Notes: generated from the letters alone by a model not told the origin. Shown: positions 40,846 through 49,803, counted from the first letter of the stretch. The stretch is DNA of 64,000 nt from Sphingomonas folli (GCF_019429525.1 NZ_JAHXZL010000005.1:62001-126000); one strand, 5' to 3'. Program-made: numbers and translations.

Positions 40846-41760
40846 ATGACTGTCGAACATCCTCCGGTCGTCCCCGGGCCGCGCCACCGCCTCCAGCACG
40901 CCGACCCGGCCGAAGCGGGCGCGCGGCCGCTGTTCCGGCTCGACCAGCTCGACGTGAGCTTCGACCCCGCGCTGGACACCTTGTGGACCTATATGCGCCC
41001 GCGCACGCGGCCCAGCTTCAACCCCGACCTGCTGCGCGACTTCGTCACCTGGCAGGAGGACATCGCGCTCGCCTGCGCCAGCGGCGTGATGCCGATCCGC
41101 TACCTCGTGCTCGGCTCGCACTTCCCCGGCGTGTTCTCGCTGGGCGGCGACCTCGGCCTGTTCGCGCAGCATATCCGCGCGGGCGATCGCGAGTCGCTGG
41201 TGCGCTACGGCCGCGCCTGCGTCCAGATCCTCCACCGCAACATGACCGGGCTCGACCGGCCGATCGTCACGATCGGGCTGGTCGAGGGCGACGCGCTGGG
41301 CGGCGGGTTCGAGGCGCTGCTGTCGTTCAACGTCGTGATCGCCGAGCGCGGCGCTAGCTTCGGACTGCCCGAGACGCTGTTCGGGCTGTTCCCGGGCATG
41401 GGCGCGCACTGCTTCCTGTCGCGCCGGCTCGGCGCCGCCCGCGCCGAGCAGATGATCCTGAGCGGACGCACCTATGGCGCGGAGGAGCTGTACGACATGG
41501 GCCTGGTGCACGCGCTCGCCGCGCCGGGCGAGGGGCGCGGCATGGTGGCGGACTATATCCGCCAGAACCGTCGCCGCCACAGCGCGCACTGCGCGATCTA
41601 CGAGGCGTCGCGCGCGGTGAACCCGCTGCCGCTCGCCGAGCTGGAGGCGGTGGTGGAGCTCTGGGCCGACGCCGCGCTGCGGCTGAGCGAATCGGACCTC
41701 AAGCTGATGCGGCGGCTGACCGGCGCGCAGACCCGCCTGCTCGATCGCGCCGCGGCCTAG
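40846..41760 (+). CDS. rpfF: RpfF-like DSF-family quorum-signal synthase (crotonase fold)
   Basis: A 304-residue crotonase-fold enzyme. It matches the RpfF group, which makes cis-2-unsaturated fatty acid signals (diffusible signal factor) from acyl-ACP: LWTYMRPRTRPSFNPDLL, PIRYLVLGSHFPGVFSLGGDL and LVEGDALGGGFEALLS are family blocks. The two catalytic glutamates fit E156 and E176 (FGLPETLFGLFPGMGA), spaced by twenty as in RpfF E141/E161. ATG at 40846 has a strong site but a hairpin over it. Its end overlaps by four bases with the end of the GGDEF-EAL gene on the other strand. No RpfC sensor is in the window. Confidence 0.88.
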   Translation: MTVEHPPVVPGPRHRLQHADPAEAGARPLFRLDQLDVSFDPALDTLWTYMRPRTRPSFNPDLLRDFVTWQEDIALACASGVMPIRYLVLGSHFPGVFSLGGDLGLFAQHIRAGDRESLVRYGRACVQILHRNMTGLDRPIVTIGLVEGDALGGGFEALLSFNVVIAERGASFGLPETLFGLFPGMGAHCFLSRRLGAARAEQMILSGRTYGAEELYDMGLVHALAAPGEGRGMVADYIRQNRRRHSAHCAIYEASRAVNPLPLAELEAVVELWADAALRLSESDLKLMRRLTGAQTRLLDRAAA

Positions 41761-43700
41761 GCGTTCCCCGCGCGCAGCCGGGTGCCGGCGAACATGGCCG
41801 CGACCATGTCCGCCGGCATCGGTCGCGCGAGCAGATAGCCCTGTACCGCGTCGCAGCGCGTGCGGCGCAGCTGGTCGAGCTGCCCTATCGTCTCCACGCC
41901 CTCCGCGACGGTCCGCATCCCCAGCTTGGCCGCGAGCTCCACCACGGTCTGCACGATCGCGATCGAGGCCGGGCTATGGTCGAGGTCGGTGATGAAGGAG
42001 CGATCGATCTTCAGCGTCTGGAACGGGAAACGCGTGAGATAGCTCAGCGCAGAATAGCCCGTGCCGAAATCGTCGAGCGTGGTGTTCACCGCCAGCCGAT
42101 TGAGCGCCTTCAGCGCCGCCAGCGACGATTCCACGTCCTCGAGCAGCACCGACTCGGTCACCTCCAGACTAAGCCGCCCCGGCGCCAGTCCGGTCGACTC
42201 GAGCGCGCTGATCACCACCGCGGGCAGGTTGCTCGCCCGCAGCTGCACCGGCGAGAGATTGACCGCGACCGAGACGTGCGCCGGCCAGTCGCGCGCGGTG
42301 CGGCAGGCCTGGTGGAGCACCCAGTTGCCGATCGCGACGATCTGGCCGTTGTCCTCCGCGATCGGGATGAACTCCGCGGGGGAGACCGCGCCGTGGCGGC
42401 GATTGGTCCAGCGCAGCAGCGCCTCGCATGAGCCGATCCGCTCGCCCGCGAGATCGTAGATCGGCTGATACACGAGGTGGAACTCGCCGCGGTCCAGCGC
42501 GCCATGCAGCTCCGCGGCGAGCTCGCGGCGGCGCTCGATCTTCTCGTCCATCGCGGGCTCGTAGAGCGACATCTGCCCGCGCCCGCTCTCCTTGGCGCGG
42601 TACAGCGCGAGGTCGGCGTTCTTCAGCAACGTGTCCGCGTCGGTGCCGTCGCGTGGCGCCACCGCCACCCCCACCGAGACGCTCGAGCGCAGGCGGTGGC
42701 CGTCGCACTGCGCCGGCTCCGCCACCACCTCGAGCAGCCGCCGCCCGATGGCGACCGCCTCCTCGGGGCGGTTGAGCGCGCAGACGATCGCGAACTCGTC
42801 GCCGCCGAGCCGCGCCACCGTGCCGCAGCCGGCGAAGGTGCGCCGCAGCCGCTCCGCCACCGCGATCAGCAGCGCGTTGCCGGCGAGATGCCCGAACGTG
42901 TCGTTGACCTCCTTGAAACGATCGAGGTCGAGCCACAGGAGGGCGAGCACGCCGCCGCTCGCCTCCACCTCGCCGAGCCGCGCCTCGAACTGCTCGCGGA
43001 AGGCGGTGCGATTGGCCAGGCCGGTCAGGTCGTCGCGGCGCGCCATGCTGGCATTGTGCTCGGCCAGGGCGGCCTTCTCGTGCGAGACGAGCACCGCGCG
43101 CAGGATCGCCTCATAGGTCTGCAGCGTGATCTCCATCATCGCGACGACGAACAGCAGGATCACCGCGGCGAGCACGGCCTTGAGCGGGTCGAGCGCGATC
43201 AGCAGCCCGATGACGAGCGGCAGCGAGGCGCCGCAGAGCTGGCTCAGCGCGATCGAGGGGCGCCCGGCGTTGCGCCCGGCGATGCCGGCGGCATAGCCGA
43301 TCGCGGTGGTGACCGCGAGCAGCTGGAGCACGCCGTGATCGGTGCGCGTGAGCGTCAGCAGCCCGAACAGCCCGAGCAGGCCGGCATAGCTCAGCGCGCC
43401 GAGCCGGTAGCCGCGCTCCTGCCGTCGCACCGCCGCCCCCGCGACCGCCTGATGGTGCAACCGCACCGCGTCGACGATCCGCACCACCCCGACCAGGCCG
43501 ATCATCACCGCGCAGCCGGCGAGCCAAGCGTCGCGACTGACCAGGGCGACCACGGTGGCGATGACGCTGCTCGTCAGCGCGCCGATCACCAGCGACTGCG
43601 GCGAGGCGTAGAGCGACTCGACCAGCGTGGCCCGGACCGCCGCGGTGATCCGCTCGTCCGAATGTCGCAGCTGCCGCAGCCGGTGGATCAAACGCGCCAT
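41757..43700 (-). CDS. GGDEF-EAL c-di-GMP turnover protein, membrane-anchored
   Basis: A 647-residue inner-membrane protein. Residues about 30-205 hold several hydrophobic helices (MASE-like membrane sensor). The GGDEF domain has an intact motif GGDEF at 299-303 without a clear upstream RxxD inhibitory site. The EAL domain has the motif ALLR with E426-A-L, and DDFGTGYSAL around 545, so both making and breaking c-di-GMP are possible; net activity is unknown. It ends four bases inside the RpfF-like gene tail, and its start is divergent from the MarR gene. DSF-type signals usually act through c-di-GMP, so the pairing is meaningful. Confidence 0.93.
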   Translation of the reverse strand: MARLIHRLRQLRHSDERITAAVRATLVESLYASPQSLVIGALTSSVIATVVALVSRDAWLAGCAVMIGLVGVVRIVDAVRLHHQAVAGAAVRRQERGYRLGALSYAGLLGLFGLLTLTRTDHGVLQLLAVTTAIGYAAGIAGRNAGRPSIALSQLCGASLPLVIGLLIALDPLKAVLAAVILLFVVAMMEITLQTYEAILRAVLVSHEKAALAEHNASMARRDDLTGLANRTAFREQFEARLGEVEASGGVLALLWLDLDRFKEVNDTFGHLAGNALLIAVAERLRRTFAGCGTVARLGGDEFAIVCALNRPEEAVAIGRRLLEVVAEPAQCDGHRLRSSVSVGVAVAPRDGTDADTLLKNADLALYRAKESGRGQMSLYEPAMDEKIERRRELAAELHGALDRGEFHLVYQPIYDLAGERIGSCEALLRWTNRRHGAVSPAEFIPIAEDNGQIVAIGNWVLHQACRTARDWPAHVSVAVNLSPVQLRASNLPAVVISALESTGLAPGRLSLEVTESVLLEDVESSLAALKALNRLAVNTTLDDFGTGYSALSYLTRFPFQTLKIDRSFITDLDHSPASIAIVQTVVELAAKLGMRTVAEGVETIGQLDQLRRTRCDAVQGYLLARPMPADMVAAMFAGTRLRAGNA

Positions 43701-43837
43701 AACTTCCTCATGCGCAGCAACTATCTACCTTCTCTAAAGACCCACCTTAACCGGCGTTGGTATCCGCTGGTGACCAGCCCAACGACTTGTGGGCGGCGCC
43801 GTCCGGGCGGCGCGGTGAAGGAACTCGGCTAGCTCCC

Positions 43838-43866
43838 TTGCACGTCTTTGGATAGATAGCTAACTA
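43838..43866 (+). promoter_or_regulatory. Promoter and operator of the MarR gene, apparently leaderless
   Basis: TTGCAC (43838-43843), 17 bases, TAACTA (43861-43866) form a sigma-70-type promoter; transcription would begin at about the GTG start codon at 43873, and no ribosome site is seen. The imperfect palindrome TAGATAGCTAACTA (43853-43866; TAG-N-TAGCTA-N-CTA) covers the -10 box and would suit MarR autorepression. Confidence 0.55.
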
Positions 43867-43872
43867 ACGAAC

Positions 43873-44325
43873 GTGTCCGATCCCGCCCTCGTGACCGCGC
43901 GTCACCTCACCACATTGCTCGTCCCACTGGCGCGCACCTATCGCCGCCATCTCGACCGCGGGTTGGCCGAGCTGTCGCTATCGCACTCCTCGGCGCTGGC
44001 GGTGATGCTGCTCGGCCGGATGGAGGATGGTGTCCGCCAGGGCGCGCTGGCCGAGCAGCTCGGCGTGGAACCGCCGACGGTGGTGCCGATGCTCGACCAG
44101 ATCGAGCGCGCCGGCCTCGCCGAGCGCCGCGTCGACCCCGCCGACAAACGCGCCAGGACGCTCCATCTCACCGCCGCGGGGCGTGCGCTCGCCGTCGAGG
44201 CGGAGGCGCGCTCGGCCGAGATCCGCGCCGCGCTGTTCGCCGGGATCGACCCGGACGAGATCGCGACCGCCGGCAGGGTGCTGGAACGGCTCGCGCGCGC
44301 GCTCGCCGCCGCCGACGAGGCGTGA
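43873..44325 (+). CDS. MarR family transcriptional regulator
   Basis: A 150-residue regulator with GTG start. The winged helix covers about residues 50-105: QGALAEQLGVEPPTVVPMLDQIERAGLAERRVDPADKRARTLHLT, with the recognition helix and the DPADKRA wing typical of MarR. It lies four bases upstream of the FUSC-type pump gene, so it heads and probably represses this efflux operon, as with other aromatic-compound exporters. A palindrome over its promoter and the apparent lack of a leader are described separately. The effector is likely a small aromatic or phenolic compound (inference). Confidence 0.93.
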   Translation: MSDPALVTARHLTTLLVPLARTYRRHLDRGLAELSLSHSSALAVMLLGRMEDGVRQGALAEQLGVEPPTVVPMLDQIERAGLAERRVDPADKRARTLHLTAAGRALAVEAEARSAEIRAALFAGIDPDEIATAGRVLERLARALAAADEA

Positions 44326-44329
44326 CGCG

Positions 44330-46333
44330 ATGAGGGTCGGACCGCGCGAGGTCGTCTTCTCGGCCAATTGCTTCGCCGCGGCGATGCTGGCGCTGTACGT
44401 CTCGTTCGCGCTCGGGCTCGACCGTCCGTTCTGGGCGATGGCGACCGTCTACATCACGAGCCAGCCGCTGAGCGGCGCGGTGCGCTCCAAGGCGGTGTTC
44501 CGCCTGCTGGGCACGGTCGTCGGCGCGAGCGCGGCGGTGGTGATGGTCCCGCTGCTGGTCGACGCCCCGCTGCTGCTGTCGCTCGCGCTCGCCGGCTGGG
44601 TCGCCGCGTGCCAGTTCGTCTCGCTGCTCGATCGCACGCCGCGCTCCTATCTCTTCATGCTCGCTGGCTATACCGCGGCGCTGATCGGCTTCCCGACCGT
44701 CGGCCACCCGGAGGCGATCTTCGAGGTCGCGGTGTTGCGCGCGCAGGAGATCGGCATCGGCGTGACCTGCGCCGCGCTGGTCCACGCCGCGGTGTGGCCG
44801 CGCAGCGTCACCGCGCTCCTCGGCGCCCGGGTGCGAACGCTCCTGGCCGAGGCCGAGCGTTGGGTCGCCGACGCGCTCGCGCCCGCCGCGCTGGAGCGCG
44901 CCGACCGGGAGCGTCGCCGCCTCGCCGGCGACGTCACCGAGCTGCACGTGATGGCGACGCATGTCCCCTTCGACACCGCCGCGGCGCGGCCGACCCGCGC
45001 GCTACTGAGCGCGCTGCAGGATCGCTTCGTGCTGCTGCTGCCGCTGGTCTCCGCGGTCGAGGACCGGCTCCGCGCCGTCGCGGCCGAGGGCGAAGTGCCC
45101 GCCGACGTGGCCGCGCTGGTCGAGGACGTGCGCGCCTGGGCGAGCGACGCCGGCGCGCACGACCCCGCCGCCCTGGTCGCGCGCGCCGACGCGCTCGCCG
45201 CGACACGGACGCCGGCGGACTGGCGCGGGCTGCTCATCGCCAACCTGCTCGACCGGCTGCGCGAGCTGGTCGAGGCGCTCGACACCGCGCGGCTGGTCGC
45301 GGCGCAGGCGATCGATCCCGCCGCCGCGCCGCCGGGGCGGGTGCGCGCGCTGCTGAGCGAGCGGCGGCGGCGGCCGCTCCACCGCGACCTGCCGCTCGCC
45401 CTGCTGTCCGCGCTCGCCACCTTCGCCGCGATCCTGGCGTGCTGCGGCTTCTGGATCATCACCGCCTGGCCCGAGGGCGCGGTCGCGGCGATGATCGCGG
45501 CGGTGGTATGCTGCTTCTTCGCCACGATGGACGACCCGGTGCCGGCACAGCGCGGCTTCCTGATCTGGACCGCGGCGTCGCTGCCGCTGGTCGCGCTCTA
45601 TCTCTTCGCGCTGCTGCCGCTGGTCCACAGCTTCGAGACGCTCGCGCTGCTGCTCGCGCCCGCGCTGCTGGTGCCCGGCGCGCTGATGGCGCTGCCGCGC
45701 TGGTACGGACGGATGATGCCGCTGCTGATCGGACTGGCGGGCGGGCTGGCGCTGACCAACGGCTTCACCGCCGACGCCGCCGCCTTCTTCAACGGCAGCG
45801 TCGCGCAGCTCGCCGGCGTCGCCGCGGCGATGGTGGCGACCCGGCTGTGCCGCAGCCTCGGCGCGCGCACCGCGCTGCGCCGCCTGCGCCGCGCCGGCTG
45901 GCGCGAGCTCGCCGAGCTGGCGGCGCGGTCCGGCCCCGCCCCGCTGGCGGCCTGGCAGAGCCGCATGCTCGATCGCGTCGGGCTGCTCGGCGCGCGCGTC
46001 GGCGACCTCGAGCAGGGCGACCGCGACGCGGGCATGGCGGCGCTGCGCGAACTGCGCGTCGGCGTGAACCTGGCGCAGCTCGCTCCCGCCAACGACACCG
46101 GCGGCGACACCGTCGCCGCGCTGCGCGCCGATGTCGCGGCGCATTATCGCGCGCTCGCCCGGGGTCAGACCGGGGCGCCCGATCCGGCGTTGCTCGCGCG
46201 GCTCGACGCGGCGATCGCGGCGGCGCTGGCGGAAGCGCCGGCCCCGCGCGCGCGCCTCGCCGCGCTGACCGGGCTGCGCCGCAACTTCTTCCCCGCCGCG
46301 CGCGAACTCGATCCCGCGAGCGCGGCGGCATGA
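44330..46333 (+). CDS. FUSC family protein, AaeB-like efflux pump subunit
   Basis: A 667-residue inner-membrane protein in two similar halves, each with about five to six transmembrane helices and a cytoplasmic helical domain. The fusaric-acid-resistance (FUSC) features are in RPFWAMATVYITSQP near the start and FWIITAWPEGAVAAMIAAVVCCFF in the second half. AaeB-type pumps export hydroxylated aromatic acids with a HlyD adaptor. ATG at 44330 follows the MarR stop after four bases, and the next gene overlaps by four bases, so it is in one operon with AaeX-, AaeA- and NodT-type genes. Confidence 0.92.
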   Translation: MRVGPREVVFSANCFAAAMLALYVSFALGLDRPFWAMATVYITSQPLSGAVRSKAVFRLLGTVVGASAAVVMVPLLVDAPLLLSLALAGWVAACQFVSLLDRTPRSYLFMLAGYTAALIGFPTVGHPEAIFEVAVLRAQEIGIGVTCAALVHAAVWPRSVTALLGARVRTLLAEAERWVADALAPAALERADRERRRLAGDVTELHVMATHVPFDTAAARPTRALLSALQDRFVLLLPLVSAVEDRLRAVAAEGEVPADVAALVEDVRAWASDAGAHDPAALVARADALAATRTPADWRGLLIANLLDRLRELVEALDTARLVAAQAIDPAAAPPGRVRALLSERRRRPLHRDLPLALLSALATFAAILACCGFWIITAWPEGAVAAMIAAVVCCFFATMDDPVPAQRGFLIWTAASLPLVALYLFALLPLVHSFETLALLLAPALLVPGALMALPRWYGRMMPLLIGLAGGLALTNGFTADAAAFFNGSVAQLAGVAAAMVATRLCRSLGARTALRRLRRAGWRELAELAARSGPAPLAAWQSRMLDRVGLLGARVGDLEQGDRDAGMAALRELRVGVNLAQLAPANDTGGDTVAALRADVAAHYRALARGQTGAPDPALLARLDAAIAAALAEAPAPRARLAALTGLRRNFFPAARELDPASAAA

Positions 46334-46554
46334 GCGGCGAGATCGACCTCGCGGGCGTATACGTCCACCCGCTGCTGCTCGCCGCGGTGCTGGCCTTCGT
46401 CGCCGCCGAGACGATCGGCTGGGCGCTGGCGCGGCTCGGCCTCTACCGCTTCGTCTGGCACCGCGGGCTGTTCGACGTCGCGCTCACCGTCATCCTCTGG
46501 GCCGGCTGCGCCGCGCTCCTCGGCGGCACCGCGCCCGCCGCTCTCTTCGGCTAG
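46330..46554 (+). CDS. DUF1656 family protein, AaeX-like
   Basis: A 74-residue inner-membrane protein with two transmembrane helices (about 12-32 and 48-66). Length and position match AaeX/DUF1656, found between the FUSC subunit and the HlyD adaptor in aae-type pumps, with unknown role. ATG at 46330 overlaps the pump gene stop by four bases (ATGA). Confidence 0.9.
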   Translation: MSGEIDLAGVYVHPLLLAAVLAFVAAETIGWALARLGLYRFVWHRGLFDVALTVILWAGCAALLGGTAPAALFG

Positions 46555-46559
46555 GACAT

Positions 46560-47447
46560 ATGAGAAAGATCGTCATCCTCCGCGTCGCCGTCACGCTGGT
46601 CGTGGTCGCCGTCGCCTGCCTCGCGGCGCAGCGGCTGTGGATCCACTATGAGGAGGAACCCTGGACCCGCGACGGCCGCGTGCGCGCCGACGTGGTCCAG
46701 GTCGCCCCCGACGTGTCCGGCCTCGTCACCCAGGTGTTCGTGCGCGACAACCAGCCGGTCGCGGCGGGGACGCCCCTGTTCGAGGTCGACCGGCCGCGCT
46801 ACCGGCTCGCGGTGGCGCAGGCGCGCGCGGCGATCGCGGCGCAGCAGGTGCAGCTCGCCCAGGCGCGGCGCGAGGCGCGGCGCGACCGCGCGCTCGGCGA
46901 CCTGGTCGCGGGCGAGGTGCGCGAGCAGAGCCTCGCCAAGGTCGCGCAGCTCGAGGCGACGCTGGCGCAGGCGCGCGTCGCGCTCGACACCGCCGAGCTC
47001 AACCTGGCGCGAACCCTGGTGCGCGCGGGCGTGGCGGGCACGGTGACCAACCTCGACCTGCGCCCCGGCGACTATGCCAGCGCGGGCCACCCCGCCTTCG
47101 CGATCATCGACCGCGCCTCGCTCCACGTCATCGGCTATTTCGAGGAGACCAAGCTGCCGCGTATCCACGTCGGGGACGCGGTGCGCGTGCGGCTGATGGG
47201 GGAGGACGGCGCGCTCGCCGGCCATGTCCAGAGCATCGCCGGCGGGATCGAGGACCGCGACCGCAGCGCCGGCGCCAACCTGCTGGCCAACGTCAACCCG
47301 ACCTTCAGCTGGGTGCGGCTGGCGCAGCGCATCCCGGTGCGCGTGACGATCGACCGCCTGCCCGCGGGCACCGCGCTGGTGGTCGGCCGCACCGCGACGG
47401 TGGAGGTGGTTCCCCGCGCCCCCGCCGCCAGGGAGCATCGCGCGTGA
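46560..47447 (+). CDS. HlyD family periplasmic adaptor, AaeA-like
   Basis: A 295-residue membrane-fusion protein linking the inner-membrane pump to an outer-membrane channel. An N-terminal signal anchor covers about residues 7-23. The barrel-sandwich starts with WTRDGRVRADVVQVAPDVSGLVTQVFV, a short coiled-coil hairpin is at about 80-140, and the second lipoyl half is at TLVRAGVAGTVTNLDLRPGDYAS. This layout and length suit AaeA/EmrA-like adaptors. ATG at 46560 follows the AaeX-like gene by five bases; the outer-membrane factor gene overlaps its end by four bases. Confidence 0.93.
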   Translation: MRKIVILRVAVTLVVVAVACLAAQRLWIHYEEEPWTRDGRVRADVVQVAPDVSGLVTQVFVRDNQPVAAGTPLFEVDRPRYRLAVAQARAAIAAQQVQLAQARREARRDRALGDLVAGEVREQSLAKVAQLEATLAQARVALDTAELNLARTLVRAGVAGTVTNLDLRPGDYASAGHPAFAIIDRASLHVIGYFEETKLPRIHVGDAVRVRLMGEDGALAGHVQSIAGGIEDRDRSAGANLLANVNPTFSWVRLAQRIPVRVTIDRLPAGTALVVGRTATVEVVPRAPAAREHRA

Positions 47448-48865
47448 GCCCGCGTCGCCTCGCCCCCGCGCTGCTCGCCGCGCTCCTGGCCGGCTGCGCC
47501 GCGGCGGGCCCCGACTACCACCGGCCCGCCACCGCGGTGATCGAGCGGCCGAGCGCGACCGGCGCCTTCGTCTCGGGCGAGGAGGCTGCCTATGCGCCGA
47601 CACCGCTGCCCGAACACTGGTGGCGGCTGTACCGGGATCCGGTGCTCGACCGGCTCGTCACCGCCGCGATCGCACACAACACCGATCTGCGCGTCGCCGA
47701 CGCCAATATCGCGCGCGCGCGCGCCGCGCTCGACCTCGCCGAGACCGATCGCGCCCCGCAGACGCAGGTCGAGCTCGCGCCGGGTTACGCGCAGCGCTCC
47801 GCCGAGGAGGAGCTGTTGCCCGGCGCGGCGCTGCCCGCCGCCCCGGTCTACGCGGGCCGGGTCGGGGTCTCCTACCAGCTCGACCTCGCCGGGCAGGTGC
47901 GCCGCGCAATCGAGGCCTCCACCGCCGACGTCGCGGCGACGCGTGCCACCTATGACACGGTCAAGGTCACCGTGGTGGCCGACACGACGCGCGCCTATGT
48001 CGACGCCTGCGCCGCGGGGCGCGAGATCGGCGTGGCGCAGCGCGCGCTCGCGCTGCAGCAGCGCACCACCGCGCTGACGCAGCGGCTGGTGCGCGCCGGG
48101 CGCGGCATCTCGCTCGACGCGACTCGGTCGCGCGCGCAGGAGGAGCAGGTCCGCGCGACGCTGCCGACGCTGCTCGCCGCGCGGCAGGTGGCGCTGTTCC
48201 GCCTGGCGACGCTCACCGGGCGGCCGCCCGCCGAGTTCGACCGCGACGTCGCCGCCTGCGCGCTCGAGCCGCGGCTGGAGCGTCCCATCCCGATCGGCGA
48301 CGGCGCCGCGCTGCTGCGCCGTCGCCCCGACGTGCGCCGCGCCGAGCTGCTGCTCCACGCCGCCACCGCGCGGGTCGGCGTGGCGGAGGCGGCGCTCTAT
48401 CCGCGCGTGACGCTCGGCGCCTCGGCCGGATCGGTCGGGCTGCTGCGCAACGCCCTCGCGGGCGACACCTATAAATTCTCGCTCGGGCCGCTGATCAGCT
48501 GGGAGTTCCCGAACCGCCGCCGTGTGCGCGCGCGGATCGCGGGCGCGCAGGCCGAGACCGACGCCGCGGTGGCGCGCTTCGACGGGGTCGTGCTCGCCGC
48601 GCTGCGCGAGACCGAGACCGCGCTGACCGTCTACGCGCGCGACCTCGACCGCCGTGCGGCGCTGGCCCAGGCGCGCGCGCAGGCGGCGCGCGCGGCGAGC
48701 GACTCGGAACGGCTGTTCACCGCGGGGCGGACCGGCTTCCTGCCGGTGCTCGACGCGCAGCGCACGCTGATCGGCACCGAGCAGACGCTCGCCGCGGCGG
48801 ACAGCCGGCTGGCGGCCGACCAGGTCCAGCTGTTCCTCGCACTGGGCGGCGGCTGGGAGGTGTGA
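47444..48865 (+). CDS. NodT-type outer-membrane efflux lipoprotein
   Basis: A 473-residue TolC-like outer-membrane channel subunit. GTG start overlaps the adaptor stop by four bases. The lipoprotein signal ends in LLAGC (Cys at about residue 19), giving an acylated anchor. GPDYHRPA is the NodT family N-terminus, and two repeats of the TolC fold follow, with the LxxxxPRTxxxxRADxxxAE-like IGDGAALLRRRPDVRRAELLL block in the second half. It completes the MarR-FUSC-DUF1656-HlyD-NodT operon for expelling toxic compounds across both membranes. Confidence 0.93.
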   Translation: MSPRRLAPALLAALLAGCAAAGPDYHRPATAVIERPSATGAFVSGEEAAYAPTPLPEHWWRLYRDPVLDRLVTAAIAHNTDLRVADANIARARAALDLAETDRAPQTQVELAPGYAQRSAEEELLPGAALPAAPVYAGRVGVSYQLDLAGQVRRAIEASTADVAATRATYDTVKVTVVADTTRAYVDACAAGREIGVAQRALALQQRTTALTQRLVRAGRGISLDATRSRAQEEQVRATLPTLLAARQVALFRLATLTGRPPAEFDRDVAACALEPRLERPIPIGDGAALLRRRPDVRRAELLLHAATARVGVAEAALYPRVTLGASAGSVGLLRNALAGDTYKFSLGPLISWEFPNRRRVRARIAGAQAETDAAVARFDGVVLAALRETETALTVYARDLDRRAALAQARAQAARAASDSERLFTAGRTGFLPVLDAQRTLIGTEQTLAAADSRLAADQVQLFLALGGGWEV

Positions 48866-48874
48866 GCCGCTCTA

Positions 48875-49013
48875 CTCCTCCCCGCTCGCGGGGAGGTGGC
48901 AGCGCGTCAGCGCTGACGGAGGGGGCTATCCGCGCACGGACCGGTCCGTCTGGGGCCACGCCCCTCCACCACCCGGCCGCGCCGGGCGGTCCCCCTCCCC
49001 GTACCGGGGAGGA
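48875..49013. repeat. MITE-like repeat with inverted ends (CCTCCCCG family)
   Basis: The left end has CCTCCCCG/CGGGGAGG (48877-48896) followed by GTGGC and TGACGGAGGGG; the right end has CCTCCCCG/CGGGGAGG (48994-49012) preceded by CCCCTCCACCACC. Read inward the two ends have the same architecture, so the element of about 140 bases has terminal inverted repeats of about 45 bases. Such GC-rich elements with a CCTCCCCG stem are widespread between genes of sphingomonads. It lies between convergent genes. Confidence 0.75.
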
Positions 49014-49045
49014 TCTCAGCGCGCGACCTCGCGCACGCGTCACAG

Positions 49046-49735
49046 TCAGCGCTGGTCCGCCCGCGCCACCGCCGCCAGCACGTGGCGCAGCAGCCCCTCG
49101 GCGTCGTGGTTGATATTGTGCCCGCCCGGCATCGCGACCTTGCGCACGTTCGGCAGGTCGAGCAGCGGGCACAGGCTGTCGTCCTCCTCCGCGCCGTAGA
49201 TGCAGGTCAGCGGCGTCCAGGTCAGCGTCCGCGCCGTCCTCACCGCGACGCTGTCGGGCGTGCCGTGATAGGCCCAGCCGGTCGGGTCGGCGCGGTAATA
49301 GACCGCGTCGCCGGGCAGCACGAGGATCACCCCCGCCACGCGCGCGCGCAGCTCGGCCGGAAGGTGCACCATCCCGGTCTGGACGATGTCGGCGCCGTAG
49401 GACTGGCCCATCACCACCAGCCGCCGCGCGCCGGTCCGCGCCAGCGCGGTGCGCACCGCCTCGGCGACGAAGGCGTCGACCTCGGCGCGGGTGCGGCGCC
49501 GACGGAAATAGACCGGCGAGGAGATGCCGACCACGCCGATATGATGCTCGGTCAGCCCGCGCGAGGTCGAGGCGCCGAGCAGGAAGCGAAGCCCCATGTC
49601 GCCCGAGACGTTGACCACCGCGACGTCGCGCACCGGCGGCCGCGCCGGGTAGACGTGCACCGCCTCGCGGTCGAAATAGCCCGCCGCGGCGACCGCCGCG
49701 CAGACGAAGGCCGAGCTGACCAGGCTGACCCGCAC
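49046..49735 (-). CDS. virJ: VirJ family serine hydrolase, exported
   Basis: A 229-residue periplasmic protein of the VirJ/AcvB family (alpha/beta hydrolase fold). An N-terminal hydrophobic segment (about 4-20) acts as signal or anchor. The nucleophile is S112 in VMGQSYGADIV and a histidine (H205, GGHNINHDAEG) is near the end. AcvB/VirJ proteins hydrolyse lysyl-phosphatidylglycerol and affect virulence and acid tolerance in Agrobacterium. The usual partner lpiA is not adjacent. GTG at 49735 is the best start; sequence upstream in frame is arginine-rich and overlaps a neighbouring gene. Confidence 0.8.
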   Translation of the reverse strand: MRVSLVSSAFVCAAVAAAGYFDREAVHVYPARPPVRDVAVVNVSGDMGLRFLLGASTSRGLTEHHIGVVGISSPVYFRRRRTRAEVDAFVAEAVRTALARTGARRLVVMGQSYGADIVQTGMVHLPAELRARVAGVILVLPGDAVYYRADPTGWAYHGTPDSVAVRTARTLTWTPLTCIYGAEEDDSLCPLLDLPNVRKVAMPGGHNINHDAEGLLRHVLAAVARADQR

Positions 49736-49803
49736 GCCGCGCCAGAAAGCCGAGCGCGGGCGCCGCCGCGAACGCGCCGCCGAGCGCCCTCCCCACCGCG
49801 GCG

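Noticed and set aside
43820-43846. Second EcfG-like site (GGAAC near 43820)
   Set aside because: Spacing to CGTC is 18 bases and the -10 box does not match CGTT, so it does not meet the consensus.
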